Source: Candidatus Melainabacteria bacterium GWA2_34_9 (GTDB lineage Bacteria > Cyanobacteriota > Vampirovibrionia > Gastranaerophilales > UBA9971). Taken from it: a DNA stretch of 6,713 nt. The position numbers and the translations under genes are program-made. This document shows, piece by piece, positions 1 to 5,827 of the stretch. The DNA is taken from positions 1 to 6,713 of the forward strand of contig MFRJ01000022.1 of the NCBI GenBank assembly GCA_001784535.1, given 5' to 3'. The notes under the pieces were generated by a model. It was given only the letters and a program-made list of their open reading frames with translations, was not told the DNA's origin and ran no database searches. Position 1 is the stretch's first letter. The number at the start of each line of letters is the position of its first letter.

Positions 1-3000
1 TATTTACGCCTGATGTATTGCTTTTTATTTTCATCCAGTCTTCAAAATTCATTGTTCCGTTTTGGTTTAGATCAGAATCCATAAGACCTTTTAAAAGTTC
101 GATGGTATCTATTGAGGAGTCGCTATTGTTGTCATATTGGCTGATAAAGTTATCTGCCATATATTGAGGCATTCCGATTGTTTTAAACAGTTGACCCAAT
201 TCAGTTGCTGAAAGTTTTTTGTCACCGTTAGCATCATAGTAATTCATATCAAGTACAGCTTCTTTGCTATAAAGATTATTAACCTGATTTAAATTAGCTT
301 CTGTTACGTTTACATTTACTCCTGCTGTTGTTGAAAACATATTAAGTGTTTCAGTAAAATCAAGAGTGCCGGATTTATTGCTATCAGCGTCAATAAAGCC
401 TTTCATAAGTTCGATATTATTTAATTGGCCATCTTTATCTGAATCATAAAGAGTTGTAAAGTTATCAGCAACGTATTGTGGAAGACCAAATGCTTTAAAA
501 TAAGCCTTTGTTTCGTCTGTTGATAAATTATTGTCTTTATCTGCATCATAACCGGCTAATACATTTGATGCTGCCTGGAAGTTTCCGTTGATTAAAGTGG
601 CATTTCCTGCTACTGCAGAAAGATCTATTTTTGCGAATTTTGCATTTTGAGCTAAAACTTCATTAAATTCTAAAGAACCATTTTGATTAACATCAAAATC
701 AACATTTGCTTTTAATAATTCAAAAGCATCAAGGCTTCCATTTTTATTTGCATCATAAAGATTAAGAGCTTCTGTTGCAAGACTTGCTGAGAAACCTTTT
801 GAAACAAAATAATCACCAAATTCGGATGCATTTAATTGTTGATCGCTTGTTTTGTCAAAAGCTTGAATATTTTGTGTTGTATAAGGATAAAGACCTTGAT
901 ATTGTTTTTGGTTTGAAACAGTAGCATTTAAATCAACATCTGCTAAACTTCCATTTAATGTTAACTCTTCGCTAAGTTCTAATTTACCTGATTCGTCTGC
1001 ATCATTATCAATATAAGCTTTCATTAATTCTAAAATATCAATTTGTGCGTCATTATTAGCATCATAAGAAGCTAAAATACCTGTAAGACCAGTTACAAGA
1101 TTTTCAGAAAAACCTTTTGAAGCAAAATAATTTTTTAATTCAGCTTCTTTAAGAGCTTGATCTTTATCTGCATCAAATTGAGCTAAAATTTCTTTTAATT
1201 CAGAATAGATAGAATCGTATTGATTTTCATTGCTAACTGTTGCATTTAATGTAACGTCTGAAAGTGCTTCATATAAACTTAATTCTTCATTTAATTCAAG
1301 TGTACCATTTGTATTGACATCATATGTAAGGTTCATTTTCATTAATTCGAGAAGATCAAGATTTCCGTCTTTTGCTCCAAGTGTATTTGCTGTATCAAAA
1401 AGTGCAACAGCTTGATCAGTAATATAGCCAGGAAGATTTTTATCTGCAAAGTATTTTCTTAATTCAGTTGCGCTAATTAAAGAATTATTATCATTATCAT
1501 TTTCTTGTATATAGCTTTGTAATTCTTCAAACATTCTTGTATATTGTTTAATATTGCTTTGATTAAGACCAAGATTTACTGTGTTTTGAGAAAGTGATTC
1601 ATATAATGATAATTTTTCATTAATATCAAGGTCGTTATTATTGTTGATATCAAATTGTTTATAAGCTTGCATTAATTCAAGGCGATTAAGGCTTCCGTCT
1701 TTATCTGTATCAAATTGTACAAGAGCTTCATCTGCTAAATAAGCAGGTAATCCTTCTGAAATAAGAAAATCTTTATATTCATCTTTGCTAACGAGTTTAT
1801 CGTTATTGTAATCGGTTGCTGTAATGATTTCGCCAACATTATCAAATAACTTTGTATTATCAACAGTATTTTTTAAATTTAATGATTCAACTGCATTAAG
1901 TGTACCGTCATTATCTTTATCAAACTGCATAAGACCTTGCATGTATTCAAAAAGATTAATTTTACCGTCTTTTGCTTGAATAATTGAACCGTTATTATCT
2001 TTTACTTCTTGATCAAAAATCATCATTAAATTTTCAGCATAATATTCAGGTTGTGTTGCACCTGTTTTTGCATTTGGTTTTAATAAAGCTGCTCTGTATT
2101 CTTCTAAACTAACATCGCCATCTTTATTGAGATCAAGTGCTATAAAAGACTGACCGGCTTTATAAAGGTTTGTATATTGTTTTTGAGCTATTGTTGTATC
2201 AAATTTAATATTAGAAATAGAGTTTTGGAAAGAAAGTTGTTCACTAAAATTTAAAGTACCGTCTTTATCATCATCAAAAGCTTGCATTGCACTAACTAAT
2301 TCGTTATAAGAGATGCCTTTAGTTGTATCTGCGGCAAGATCCATTACGTTTAGTGCTATATTTTGAGGCATTTTATTATTGTTTAAATAAGTAACATACT
2401 CTGAATAATTAATATAACCGTCTTGATTAGTAACTTTACCTTTAGAATCTTTTGTTCCGTCAACTGCTTTAAGAAAGTTTTTTGCGCCAACTTCAATACT
2501 GCTAAGTTGTCTTAACTGGCTTAATAAAGGGTTGAGTTCTCCTGTTACGATTTGTCCGGTTGAATCAACTGTATTAGAAGTTAATTTACCGTCTTTATTT
2601 GTATCCAAAGCTATTGATTTACTAAGGTATTCTAAAAGATTTACTTCGCCATCAGCATCTTGATTATAAAAATTTATAAAATCCTGAGCATCATTAACAT
2701 CATAATTGCTGAATTCAAGCACTTTTTGATATTCAACTAAATTTATTTTACCGTCTTTGTTTGTGTCTGCTGATTTAAAGAAAACAGAAGCGCTTGATAA
2801 TAAGGAATTGTATTGATTAGCTGTTGTTGTAGTATCAATTTTAACATCAGAAAGAGAATTTTGATAAGTAAGACTTTCACTAAAACTTAAAGAACCATCA
2901 CTATCTGCATCAAAACTTTTATAAATGTTAGTTAATTGTGCTGCTGACAAGGTGCCGGTTGGGCTATAAGTTGCAAAAAGATCATCAGCTATACCTGAAG

Positions 3001-3712
3001 GCATATTTTGTTTTTTTAAATATTCTGTATATTCAGCTTTGCTGATTAAACCATCTTTAATAACGTTACCATTGTTATCTTCTGTACCATCAACAGCAGA
3101 TACTAATTTTTGTGCACTAATTTGAAGATTTGAAAGCGGTTTTACAGCATTAGCTTGAGTTAAAGCATATTTTTCTACTGCATCTAAAAGACCGTCTTTA
3201 TTTAAATCCATATCGATTGATTTTTTTTGATATTGTAAAAGATTAAAACTTGTTCCGCCCGGATTATAAAAATTTATAAAAGCTGCGGCGGTACTGGAAT
3301 CTAAATTATTAGCAGTAAGATAATTTTGAATTTCAGCTAAAGTTGCTTCACTATTGCCATCTTTATCTGCTGATTTAAAGAAATTAATAGAATTAGATAA
3401 CAATGAATTATATTTATTTTGATTTATTGATGTATCTATTGTTGTTCCTGATAATACATTTTGAAGATCAATGTTTTCACTAAAATCTAAAGAACCATCA
3501 TTATTGTTATCAAAACTTGTAAAAGCATCTAATAATTCCTGTTGAGAAAGACCGGCAGAACCGTTTTGTTCAAAGATAGTCATAGCTCTTGTAGCCATAC
3601 TTAAAGGCATATTTTGGGATTTTAAATAATTTTGGTATTCTGCTAAGGAAATAATACCGTCATTATTTTTATCATTATTAAACATAAAAGATTGTGTAAA
3701 ATAATTCATCAT
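1..3712 (-). CDS. Giant tandem EF-hand calcium-binding repeat protein (3'-partial, at least 1237 aa)
   Basis: A continuous frame with no stop runs from ATG at 3712 off the left edge, so the C-terminus is missing. An in-frame TGA lies upstream. ATG 3712 and ATG 3709 are adjacent; the first is chosen because AAAGGA at 3725-3730 is already 12 nt away. The protein is almost wholly EF-hand-like loops of the form DxNxDGxLxxxE, for example at residues 14-25, 68-79, 268-279, 480-491, 527-538, 668-679, 987-998 and 1090-1101. They fall into about 12 modules of roughly 104 residues with three loops each, some degenerate or extended. The sequence is acidic, with no Cys or His and a single Trp (W1226) in the translated part. 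There is no signal peptide or transmembrane segment; the first loop begins at residue 14. Position-12 Glu fits EF-hands rather than dockerins. Calcium binding is inferred from the family; the partner and location are unknown. The sigma-28 promoter suggests a motility or surface role. Confidence 0.93.
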   Translation of the reverse strand, partial: MMNYFTQSFMFNNDKNNDGIISLAEYQNYLKSQNMPLSMATRAMTIFEQNGSAGLSQQELLDAFTSFDNNNDGSLDFSENIDLQNVLSGTTIDTSINQNKYNSLLSNSINFFKSADKDGNSEATLAEIQNYLTANNLDSSTAAAFINFYNPGGTSFNLLQYQKKSIDMDLNKDGLLDAVEKYALTQANAVKPLSNLQISAQKLVSAVDGTEDNNGNVIKDGLISKAEYTEYLKKQNMPSGIADDLFATYSPTGTLSAAQLTNIYKSFDADSDGSLSFSESLTYQNSLSDVKIDTTTTANQYNSLLSSASVFFKSADTNKDGKINLVEYQKVLEFSNYDVNDAQDFINFYNQDADGEVNLLEYLSKSIALDTNKDGKLTSNTVDSTGQIVTGELNPLLSQLRQLSSIEVGAKNFLKAVDGTKDSKGKVTNQDGYINYSEYVTYLNNNKMPQNIALNVMDLAADTTKGISYNELVSAMQAFDDDKDGTLNFSEQLSFQNSISNIKFDTTIAQKQYTNLYKAGQSFIALDLNKDGDVSLEEYRAALLKPNAKTGATQPEYYAENLMMIFDQEVKDNNGSIIQAKDGKINLFEYMQGLMQFDKDNDGTLNAVESLNLKNTVDNTKLFDNVGEIITATDYNNDKLVSKDEYKDFLISEGLPAYLADEALVQFDTDKDGSLNRLELMQAYKQFDINNNNDLDINEKLSLYESLSQNTVNLGLNQSNIKQYTRMFEELQSYIQENDNDNNSLISATELRKYFADKNLPGYITDQAVALFDTANTLGAKDGNLDLLELMKMNLTYDVNTNGTLELNEELSLYEALSDVTLNATVSNENQYDSIYSELKEILAQFDADKDQALKEAELKNYFASKGFSENLVTGLTGILASYDANNDAQIDILELMKAYIDNDADESGKLELSEELTLNGSLADVDLNATVSNQKQYQGLYPYTTQNIQAFDKTSDQQLNASEFGDYFVSKGFSASLATEALNLYDANKNGSLDAFELLKANVDFDVNQNGSLEFNEVLAQNAKFAKIDLSAVAGNATLINGNFQAASNVLAGYDADKDNNLSTDETKAYFKAFGLPQYVADNFTTLYDSDKDGQLNNIELMKGFIDADSNKSGTLDFTETLNMFSTTAGVNVNVTEANLNQVNNLYSKEAVLDMNYYDANGDKKLSATELGQLFKTIGMPQYMADNFISQYDNNSDSSIDTIELLKGLMDSDLNQNGTMNFEDWMKIKSNTSGVN
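2..1852 (-). repeat. C-terminal half: six single-module EF-hand repeats (~104 aa each)
   Basis: From about residue 621 the modules repeat one at a time. Their third loops begin at 688, 798, 904, 1007, 1110 and 1214, a period of 103-110 residues (about 310-330 bp). Each shows a first loop, then a helix ending in a Y/L-F-x-x-x-G-hydrophobic motif such as YFASKGF or LFKTIGMP, a second loop followed by ELMKA/ELLKG, a third loop D.N.nGtLel.EeL, and a linker resembling SLSDVTLNATVSN with a following QY. No two copies look identical, so this is old, selected repetition rather than recent duplication. Confidence 0.8.
1853..3673 (-). repeat. N-terminal half: three two-module EF-hand super-repeats (~205-215 aa each)
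   Basis: Residues 14 to about 620 form six ~104-aa modules arranged as three alternating pairs (about 1-199, 200-409, 410-620). Odd modules end with a loop of the type FD.D.DGSL.FSE followed by QNslS, a four- to five-residue IDT-like stretch and Y..L (residues 68-105, 268-305, 480-517). Even modules open with an FFKSAD or FIALD lead (residues 111-116, 311-316, 523-527) and end with a D.NKDG loop (169-180, 370-381) or D.DNDG (598-609). The second and third pairs begin with an AVDGT lead (206-210, 416-420). The alternation shows duplication of a two-module unit, since diverged. Confidence 0.75.
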
Positions 3713-3724
3713 ACCCGTTATTTT

Positions 3725-3730
3725 TCCTTT
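3725..3730 (-). promoter_or_regulatory. Ribosome binding site of the EF-hand gene
   Basis: AAAGGA lies 12 nt before ATG 3712 and 15 nt before the adjacent ATG 3709. The spacing is long, which favours the first ATG. It lies inside the short leader predicted from the sigma-28 promoter. Confidence 0.55.
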
Positions 3731-3750
3731 AATCCGATCTAATAATATAT

Positions 3751-3777
3751 ATTTCGGCTTTTCCCCGTAAAAGTTTA
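3751..3777 (-). promoter_or_regulatory. Sigma-28 (FliA/SigD-type) promoter for the EF-hand gene
   Basis: Reading the minus strand, TAAACTTT (3777-3770) is followed by exactly 11 bases and then GCCGAAAT (3758-3751). The known flagellar sigma-28 consensus is TAAAGTTT-N11-GCCGATAA. The -35 box differs at one base and the -10 box keeps the diagnostic GCCG, with the spacer at the exact length. Transcription would begin near 3743-3745, giving a leader of about 30 nt before ATG 3712. The GC-containing GCCG core is conspicuous in this AT-rich spacer. Use of this promoter is inferred from the motif and its position. Confidence 0.8.
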
Positions 3778-3846
3778 AAAAACATGGTTTTTTTCAGCAA
3801 AATTGTTACAAAAAAAAACATAGTATATACTGAAATATATATCTTT

Positions 3847-4359
3847 TTACAGGGTTTTATTTTCTAAATTTAAAGTTTTTTTTAAAAATCTAATCATGAG
3901 AGTTGCAAAAAGTAAAATTTTGCCTTTAATAAAATATTTTTCATTAATTTTTTTAATTTGATTCAGTTCAATTAATCTTTGCAAACGGGTTTTGACCATA
4001 AAATCACTTTTATAATCCTGCGTCAGGTTTTCGATTTTTAAAATTTTATTTTTTTTAATTTCAAGGAGTATTTTTATTCTTCTGGCAGTTTCACTCATGT
4101 TAAAAAAGTGAAAATATGCGTATCCCAGAGAATTATAAACAAGAAAAGCATAAGCAGCAGCAGAAAAAGACTTGTTTAATGAATAAAATATAAAAATTAT
4201 CGGAATATTTAAAATTAATTCACAAAATATAGCTGTATTTTGATTGGAAATTTTAAATTTGAAGATATTTTTGTTTAATCTGACAAAAATAATATGAAAC
4301 ACCATTAAAATTAATGGTGAAAAAAGTAACAATAATAAAGAAAAAGTTGTTTTATTCAT
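3847..4359 (-). CDS. Small membrane protein with C-terminal winged-helix-like domain (second gene of pair)
   Basis: I do not recognise a named family. The protein has three hydrophobic segments (about residues 8-29, 47-62 and 67-88, counted from the first possible ATG at 4368) and then a basic, helical cytoplasmic region, about 92-163. There a helix containing ETARRIKILLEI, a recognition-like helix near 123-136 and a short KKINEKYFIKGK hairpin resemble a winged helix. ATG 4368 overlaps the upstream stop as ATGA but has AAGG directly abutting it. The ATG three codons later (4359) has AAGGA at 8 nt and is preferred, giving 170 aa; the longer form is 173 aa. Its layout matches that of the upstream neighbour, so the two look like paralogues. 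It ends in TAA with no convincing terminator. A sensory or scaffold role tied to the divergent glycosyltransferase operon is possible but is speculation. Confidence 0.8.
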   Translation of the reverse strand: MNKTTFSLLLLLFSPLILMVFHIIFVRLNKNIFKFKISNQNTAIFCELILNIPIIFIFYSLNKSFSAAAYAFLVYNSLGYAYFHFFNMSETARRIKILLEIKKNKILKIENLTQDYKSDFMVKTRLQRLIELNQIKKINEKYFIKGKILLFATLMIRFLKKTLNLENKTL

Positions 4360-4364
4360 CAAAA

Positions 4365-4372
4365 TCATCCTT
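4365..4372 (-). promoter_or_regulatory. Coupled ribosome binding site and stop between the two membrane-protein genes
   Basis: The string AAGGATGA holds the Shine-Dalgarno AAGGA, a possible ATG (4368) and the TGA stop of the upstream gene. AAGGA sits 8 nt before ATG 4359 but 0 nt before ATG 4368, so it argues for the later start. Terminating ribosomes would arrive directly at this site, pointing to translational coupling. Confidence 0.6.
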
Positions 4373-4877
4373 GACCGAGGTCTAAACCGTATAATCTTCT
4401 GTAAACACAGAAAATATTTGCTAATATTACTCCCTTTTTGGTTAATAGTATTGAATTATCTTGTTGATAGACAAAATTTTCTTTAATCAAATCTTCTACT
4501 CTTTCATAAACAAGATTGCTAATGCTGAATTTGTTTATAATTTCTTCTTCAGAAAGTCCTTTTGCTCTTGATTTATATATAAAATAGACTATTTGCAGAG
4601 AAGGAGCATTTGCTCGCGCTGCGGGATATGTTTGAATATATGCGCACGAAAGAGAAAAATAAAGCAGAAATGCGCTAAATAAGAGGTTATTGTCTGTAAA
4701 ACTTTTGAAAATATTAATAAAAAAGATAAAAATTAAGAATAAAAAAGGAAAAATTATAAAAAGAAATAAAAGAAACACAATTTCGTTTTGAGGTTTTTTA
4801 ATTCTCCAAATAATTATGTGCAAAGCCAAAACAGCAATGAAAATAATTATTCCTGATATTAAAGATAAAAAATACAT
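4365..4877 (-). CDS. Small membrane protein with C-terminal winged-helix-like domain (first gene of pair)
   Basis: This is a 170-aa protein of unrecognised family. Three strongly hydrophobic segments (about residues 2-24, 32-57 and 63-84) precede a soluble domain, about 92-165. In that domain LQIVYFIYKSRAKGLSEEEI, a second helix near 120-133, and VYQQDNSILLTKKG read like helix-turn-helix followed by a beta-hairpin wing. The third transmembrane segment ends in YFSLSCAYIQTYPAARA, which aligns with YNSLGYAYFHFFNMSETARR of the downstream gene, supporting common ancestry. The start at ATG 4877 has AAAGGA with a 5-nt spacer. The gene heads a two-gene operon divergent from the glycosyltransferase. 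A transmembrane anchor on a DNA-binding-like fold could mean a membrane-tethered regulator, but such folds also serve protein contacts; no substrate can be read from the sequence. Confidence 0.85.
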   Translation of the reverse strand: MYFLSLISGIIIFIAVLALHIIIWRIKKPQNEIVFLLFLFIIFPFLFLIFIFFINIFKSFTDNNLLFSAFLLYFSLSCAYIQTYPAARANAPSLQIVYFIYKSRAKGLSEEEIINKFSISNLVYERVEDLIKENFVYQQDNSILLTKKGVILANIFCVYRRLYGLDLGQG

Positions 4878-4882
4878 TTATT

Positions 4883-4888
4883 TCCTTT
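4883..4888 (-). promoter_or_regulatory. Ribosome binding site of the first membrane-protein gene
   Basis: AAAGGA with a 5-nt spacer to ATG 4877 fixes the start. Confidence 0.7.
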
Positions 4889-4917
4889 GAAAAATTGCCC
4901 GAAGTTGCTCATTATAA

Positions 4918-4933
4918 TACAATTATAATTGTA
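4918..4933. promoter_or_regulatory. Perfect 16-bp palindrome, candidate operator
   Basis: TACAATTATAATTGTA is a perfect palindrome lying in the spacer between divergent genes. It overlaps two copies of the self-complementary box ATTATAAT (4911-4918 and 4922-4929) whose starts are 11 bp apart, about one helical turn. ATTATAAT resembles the half-site of Fur/PerR-type boxes, but the 3-bp gap differs from the 1-bp gap of the classic PerR box. In such AT-rich DNA a chance palindrome is possible. No regulator is identified. Confidence 0.4.
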
Positions 4934-4949
4934 AGTTTTTTAATTACAA
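4922..4949 (-). promoter_or_regulatory. Possible sigma-70-type promoter for the membrane-protein operon
   Basis: On the minus strand TTGTAA (4949-4944) is followed by 16 bases and a perfect TATAAT (4927-4922). The -35 box matches 4 of 6 consensus bases. The -10 box lies inside the 16-bp palindrome, so a protein bound there would block this promoter. A plus-strand promoter for the glycosyltransferase is less clear; TTGTAA (4929-4934) with TATACC (4953-4958) at 18 bp is the best I see and is weak. The inverted TTGTAA-N9-TTACAA (4929-4949) is a further candidate site. Confidence 0.35.
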
Positions 4950-5003
4950 ATTTATACCAACCTAAATTTATCTTAAATAAACTTAAATCATAAAGCTAGA
5001 TAA

Positions 5004-5008
5004 AAAGG
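5004..5008 (+). promoter_or_regulatory. Ribosome binding site of the glycosyltransferase
   Basis: AAAGG with a 6-nt spacer to ATG 5015 supports this start. Confidence 0.65.
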
Positions 5009-5014
5009 CTGATT

Positions 5015-5827
5015 ATGAAAAAATATTCGCTGTCGGTTATAATGCCTGCCCTGAATGAAGAAAAAAATATTGAAAAAGCAGTTATTAATACATTAACAGC
5101 TTTAAATAAGCATGAAATAAATGGTGAAATAATAATAGTAAATGATGGAAGCACTGATAATACTGCCAATATCGCACGGGAGCTTTCTAAAAATATTGAT
5201 AACCTTAAAATAATTACTCATAAGAAACCTGAAGGGATTGGACGCAGCGTTTGGGATGGAATGAAGTCTTCCGAAAAAGATATTGTAGTTTATTTTCCTG
5301 CTGATAATGAAAATGATCCCGATGATGCTTTGAGATTCTTTGATCTGATGGATAACGTAGATATATTAGTTCCTTTTATTCATAATATAGAGGTAAGAGA
5401 CAAAACAAGAAGATTGATTTCAGCGATTTATAACTTTATTATAAACATGACTTTCGGGATTAAACTTAACTATCACAACGGAACCACTTTATACAGAAGA
5501 GTAATTTTGAATGACATAGAATTATCAAATTTCGGTTTTTTCTATCAGGCTGAAATACTTATAAAACTTATAAGAAAAGGTTATTTATTTGCAGAAGTGC
5601 CTAATTATTTAGGACAAAGAGCAAGTGGAGAATCAAAAGCACTTACAAGTAAGTCTTTTGTACAGACATCTGTAGGATATTTAAATTTAGCCTATACTAT
5701 CCATATAAAAGCGCTTGAGACAAAAAAGAATTACCAGAAACTTCATCCTGAATCTATTACATATCAAAGAAATTTAGAGTTTGAAAATAAAATAAATGAT
5801 AGCGGTGAATATGCAAGCAGTAAATAA
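5015..5827 (+). CDS. Family 2 glycosyltransferase, polyprenyl-phosphate/dolichol-phosphate type
   Basis: A 270-aa GT-A fold enzyme expected to move a sugar from a nucleotide-sugar donor to a lipid or glycan acceptor at the inner face of the cytoplasmic membrane. The N-terminal nucleotide-binding signature SVIMPALNEEKNIE (residues 7-20) and VNDGSTDNT (42-50) are clear. The usual metal-binding DxD region reads FPADNEND (94-101), with D97 as the likely metal ligand and N/E in place of the second Asp. NGTTLYRR (155-162) takes the place of the acceptor-side motif, FFYQAEIL (175-182) supplies the likely catalytic or acceptor acid E180, and QRASGESKAL (201-210) matches the conserved R-x-x-G-x-S element. 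No C-terminal transmembrane pair is present, so it resembles soluble DPM1-like enzymes; residues 134-149 are hydrophobic. The last 35 residues are outside the fold. It overlaps the following radical SAM gene by 17 bp. The sugar and acceptor cannot be read. Confidence 0.92.
   Translation: MKKYSLSVIMPALNEEKNIEKAVINTLTALNKHEINGEIIIVNDGSTDNTANIARELSKNIDNLKIITHKKPEGIGRSVWDGMKSSEKDIVVYFPADNENDPDDALRFFDLMDNVDILVPFIHNIEVRDKTRRLISAIYNFIINMTFGIKLNYHNGTTLYRRVILNDIELSNFGFFYQAEILIKLIRKGYLFAEVPNYLGQRASGESKALTSKSFVQTSVGYLNLAYTIHIKALETKKNYQKLHPESITYQRNLEFENKINDSGEYASSK
5804..5808 (+). promoter_or_regulatory. Ribosome binding site of the radical SAM gene, inside the glycosyltransferase
   Basis: GGTGA matches the tail of the full AGGAGGTGA anti-16S pairing sequence and ends 2 nt before ATG 5811, a normal offset for that part of the motif. 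This favours ATG 5811 over the in-frame ATG at 5796, which has no clear site. Confidence 0.5.

Larger units (their letters stand above)
3713..3846. other. Spacer between membrane-protein operon and EF-hand gene
   Basis: This 134-bp stretch holds the sigma-28 promoter and ribosome binding site described separately. It also has a 10-bp palindrome AGTATATACT (3822-3831) followed in the minus direction by nine T (3810-3818). The palindrome has almost no room for a loop, so I do not call a terminator; read-through from the membrane-protein operon into the EF-hand gene cannot be excluded. Confidence 0.5.

Noticed and set aside
1230..1415. 61-codon plus-strand open frame
   Set aside because: It lies wholly antisense to the EF-hand gene, whose frame is open and meaningful here (residues about 767-828). 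No ribosome binding site or recognisable product.
1..3673. Periodic DNA repeats of about 310 bp suggesting a satellite or CRISPR-like array
   Set aside because: The period comes from protein modules in one continuous frame; copies are well diverged and there are no short identical repeats with unique spacers.
1..3712. Dockerin (cellulosome) reading of the DxNxDG loops
   Set aside because: Loops end in Glu at position 12 and occur in about 36 copies, whereas dockerins have two loops with a different ending, and no cohesin or glycosidase domain is present.
3775..3796. A/T hairpin AAAAAAA-CCATG-TTTTTT (minus strand) near the sigma-28 -35 box
   Set aside because: All pairs are A:T and such runs are expected by chance in this AT-rich spacer.
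3810..3831. Intrinsic terminator (AGTATATACT followed by nine T, minus strand)
   Set aside because: The palindrome leaves no usable loop and has only two G:C pairs, so a stable hairpin is unlikely.
4360..4368. First ATG (4368) as start of the second membrane-protein gene
   Set aside because: Its only Shine-Dalgarno candidate directly abuts the ATG; the ATG at 4359 has AAGGA at 8 nt. The longer form is possible but less likely.
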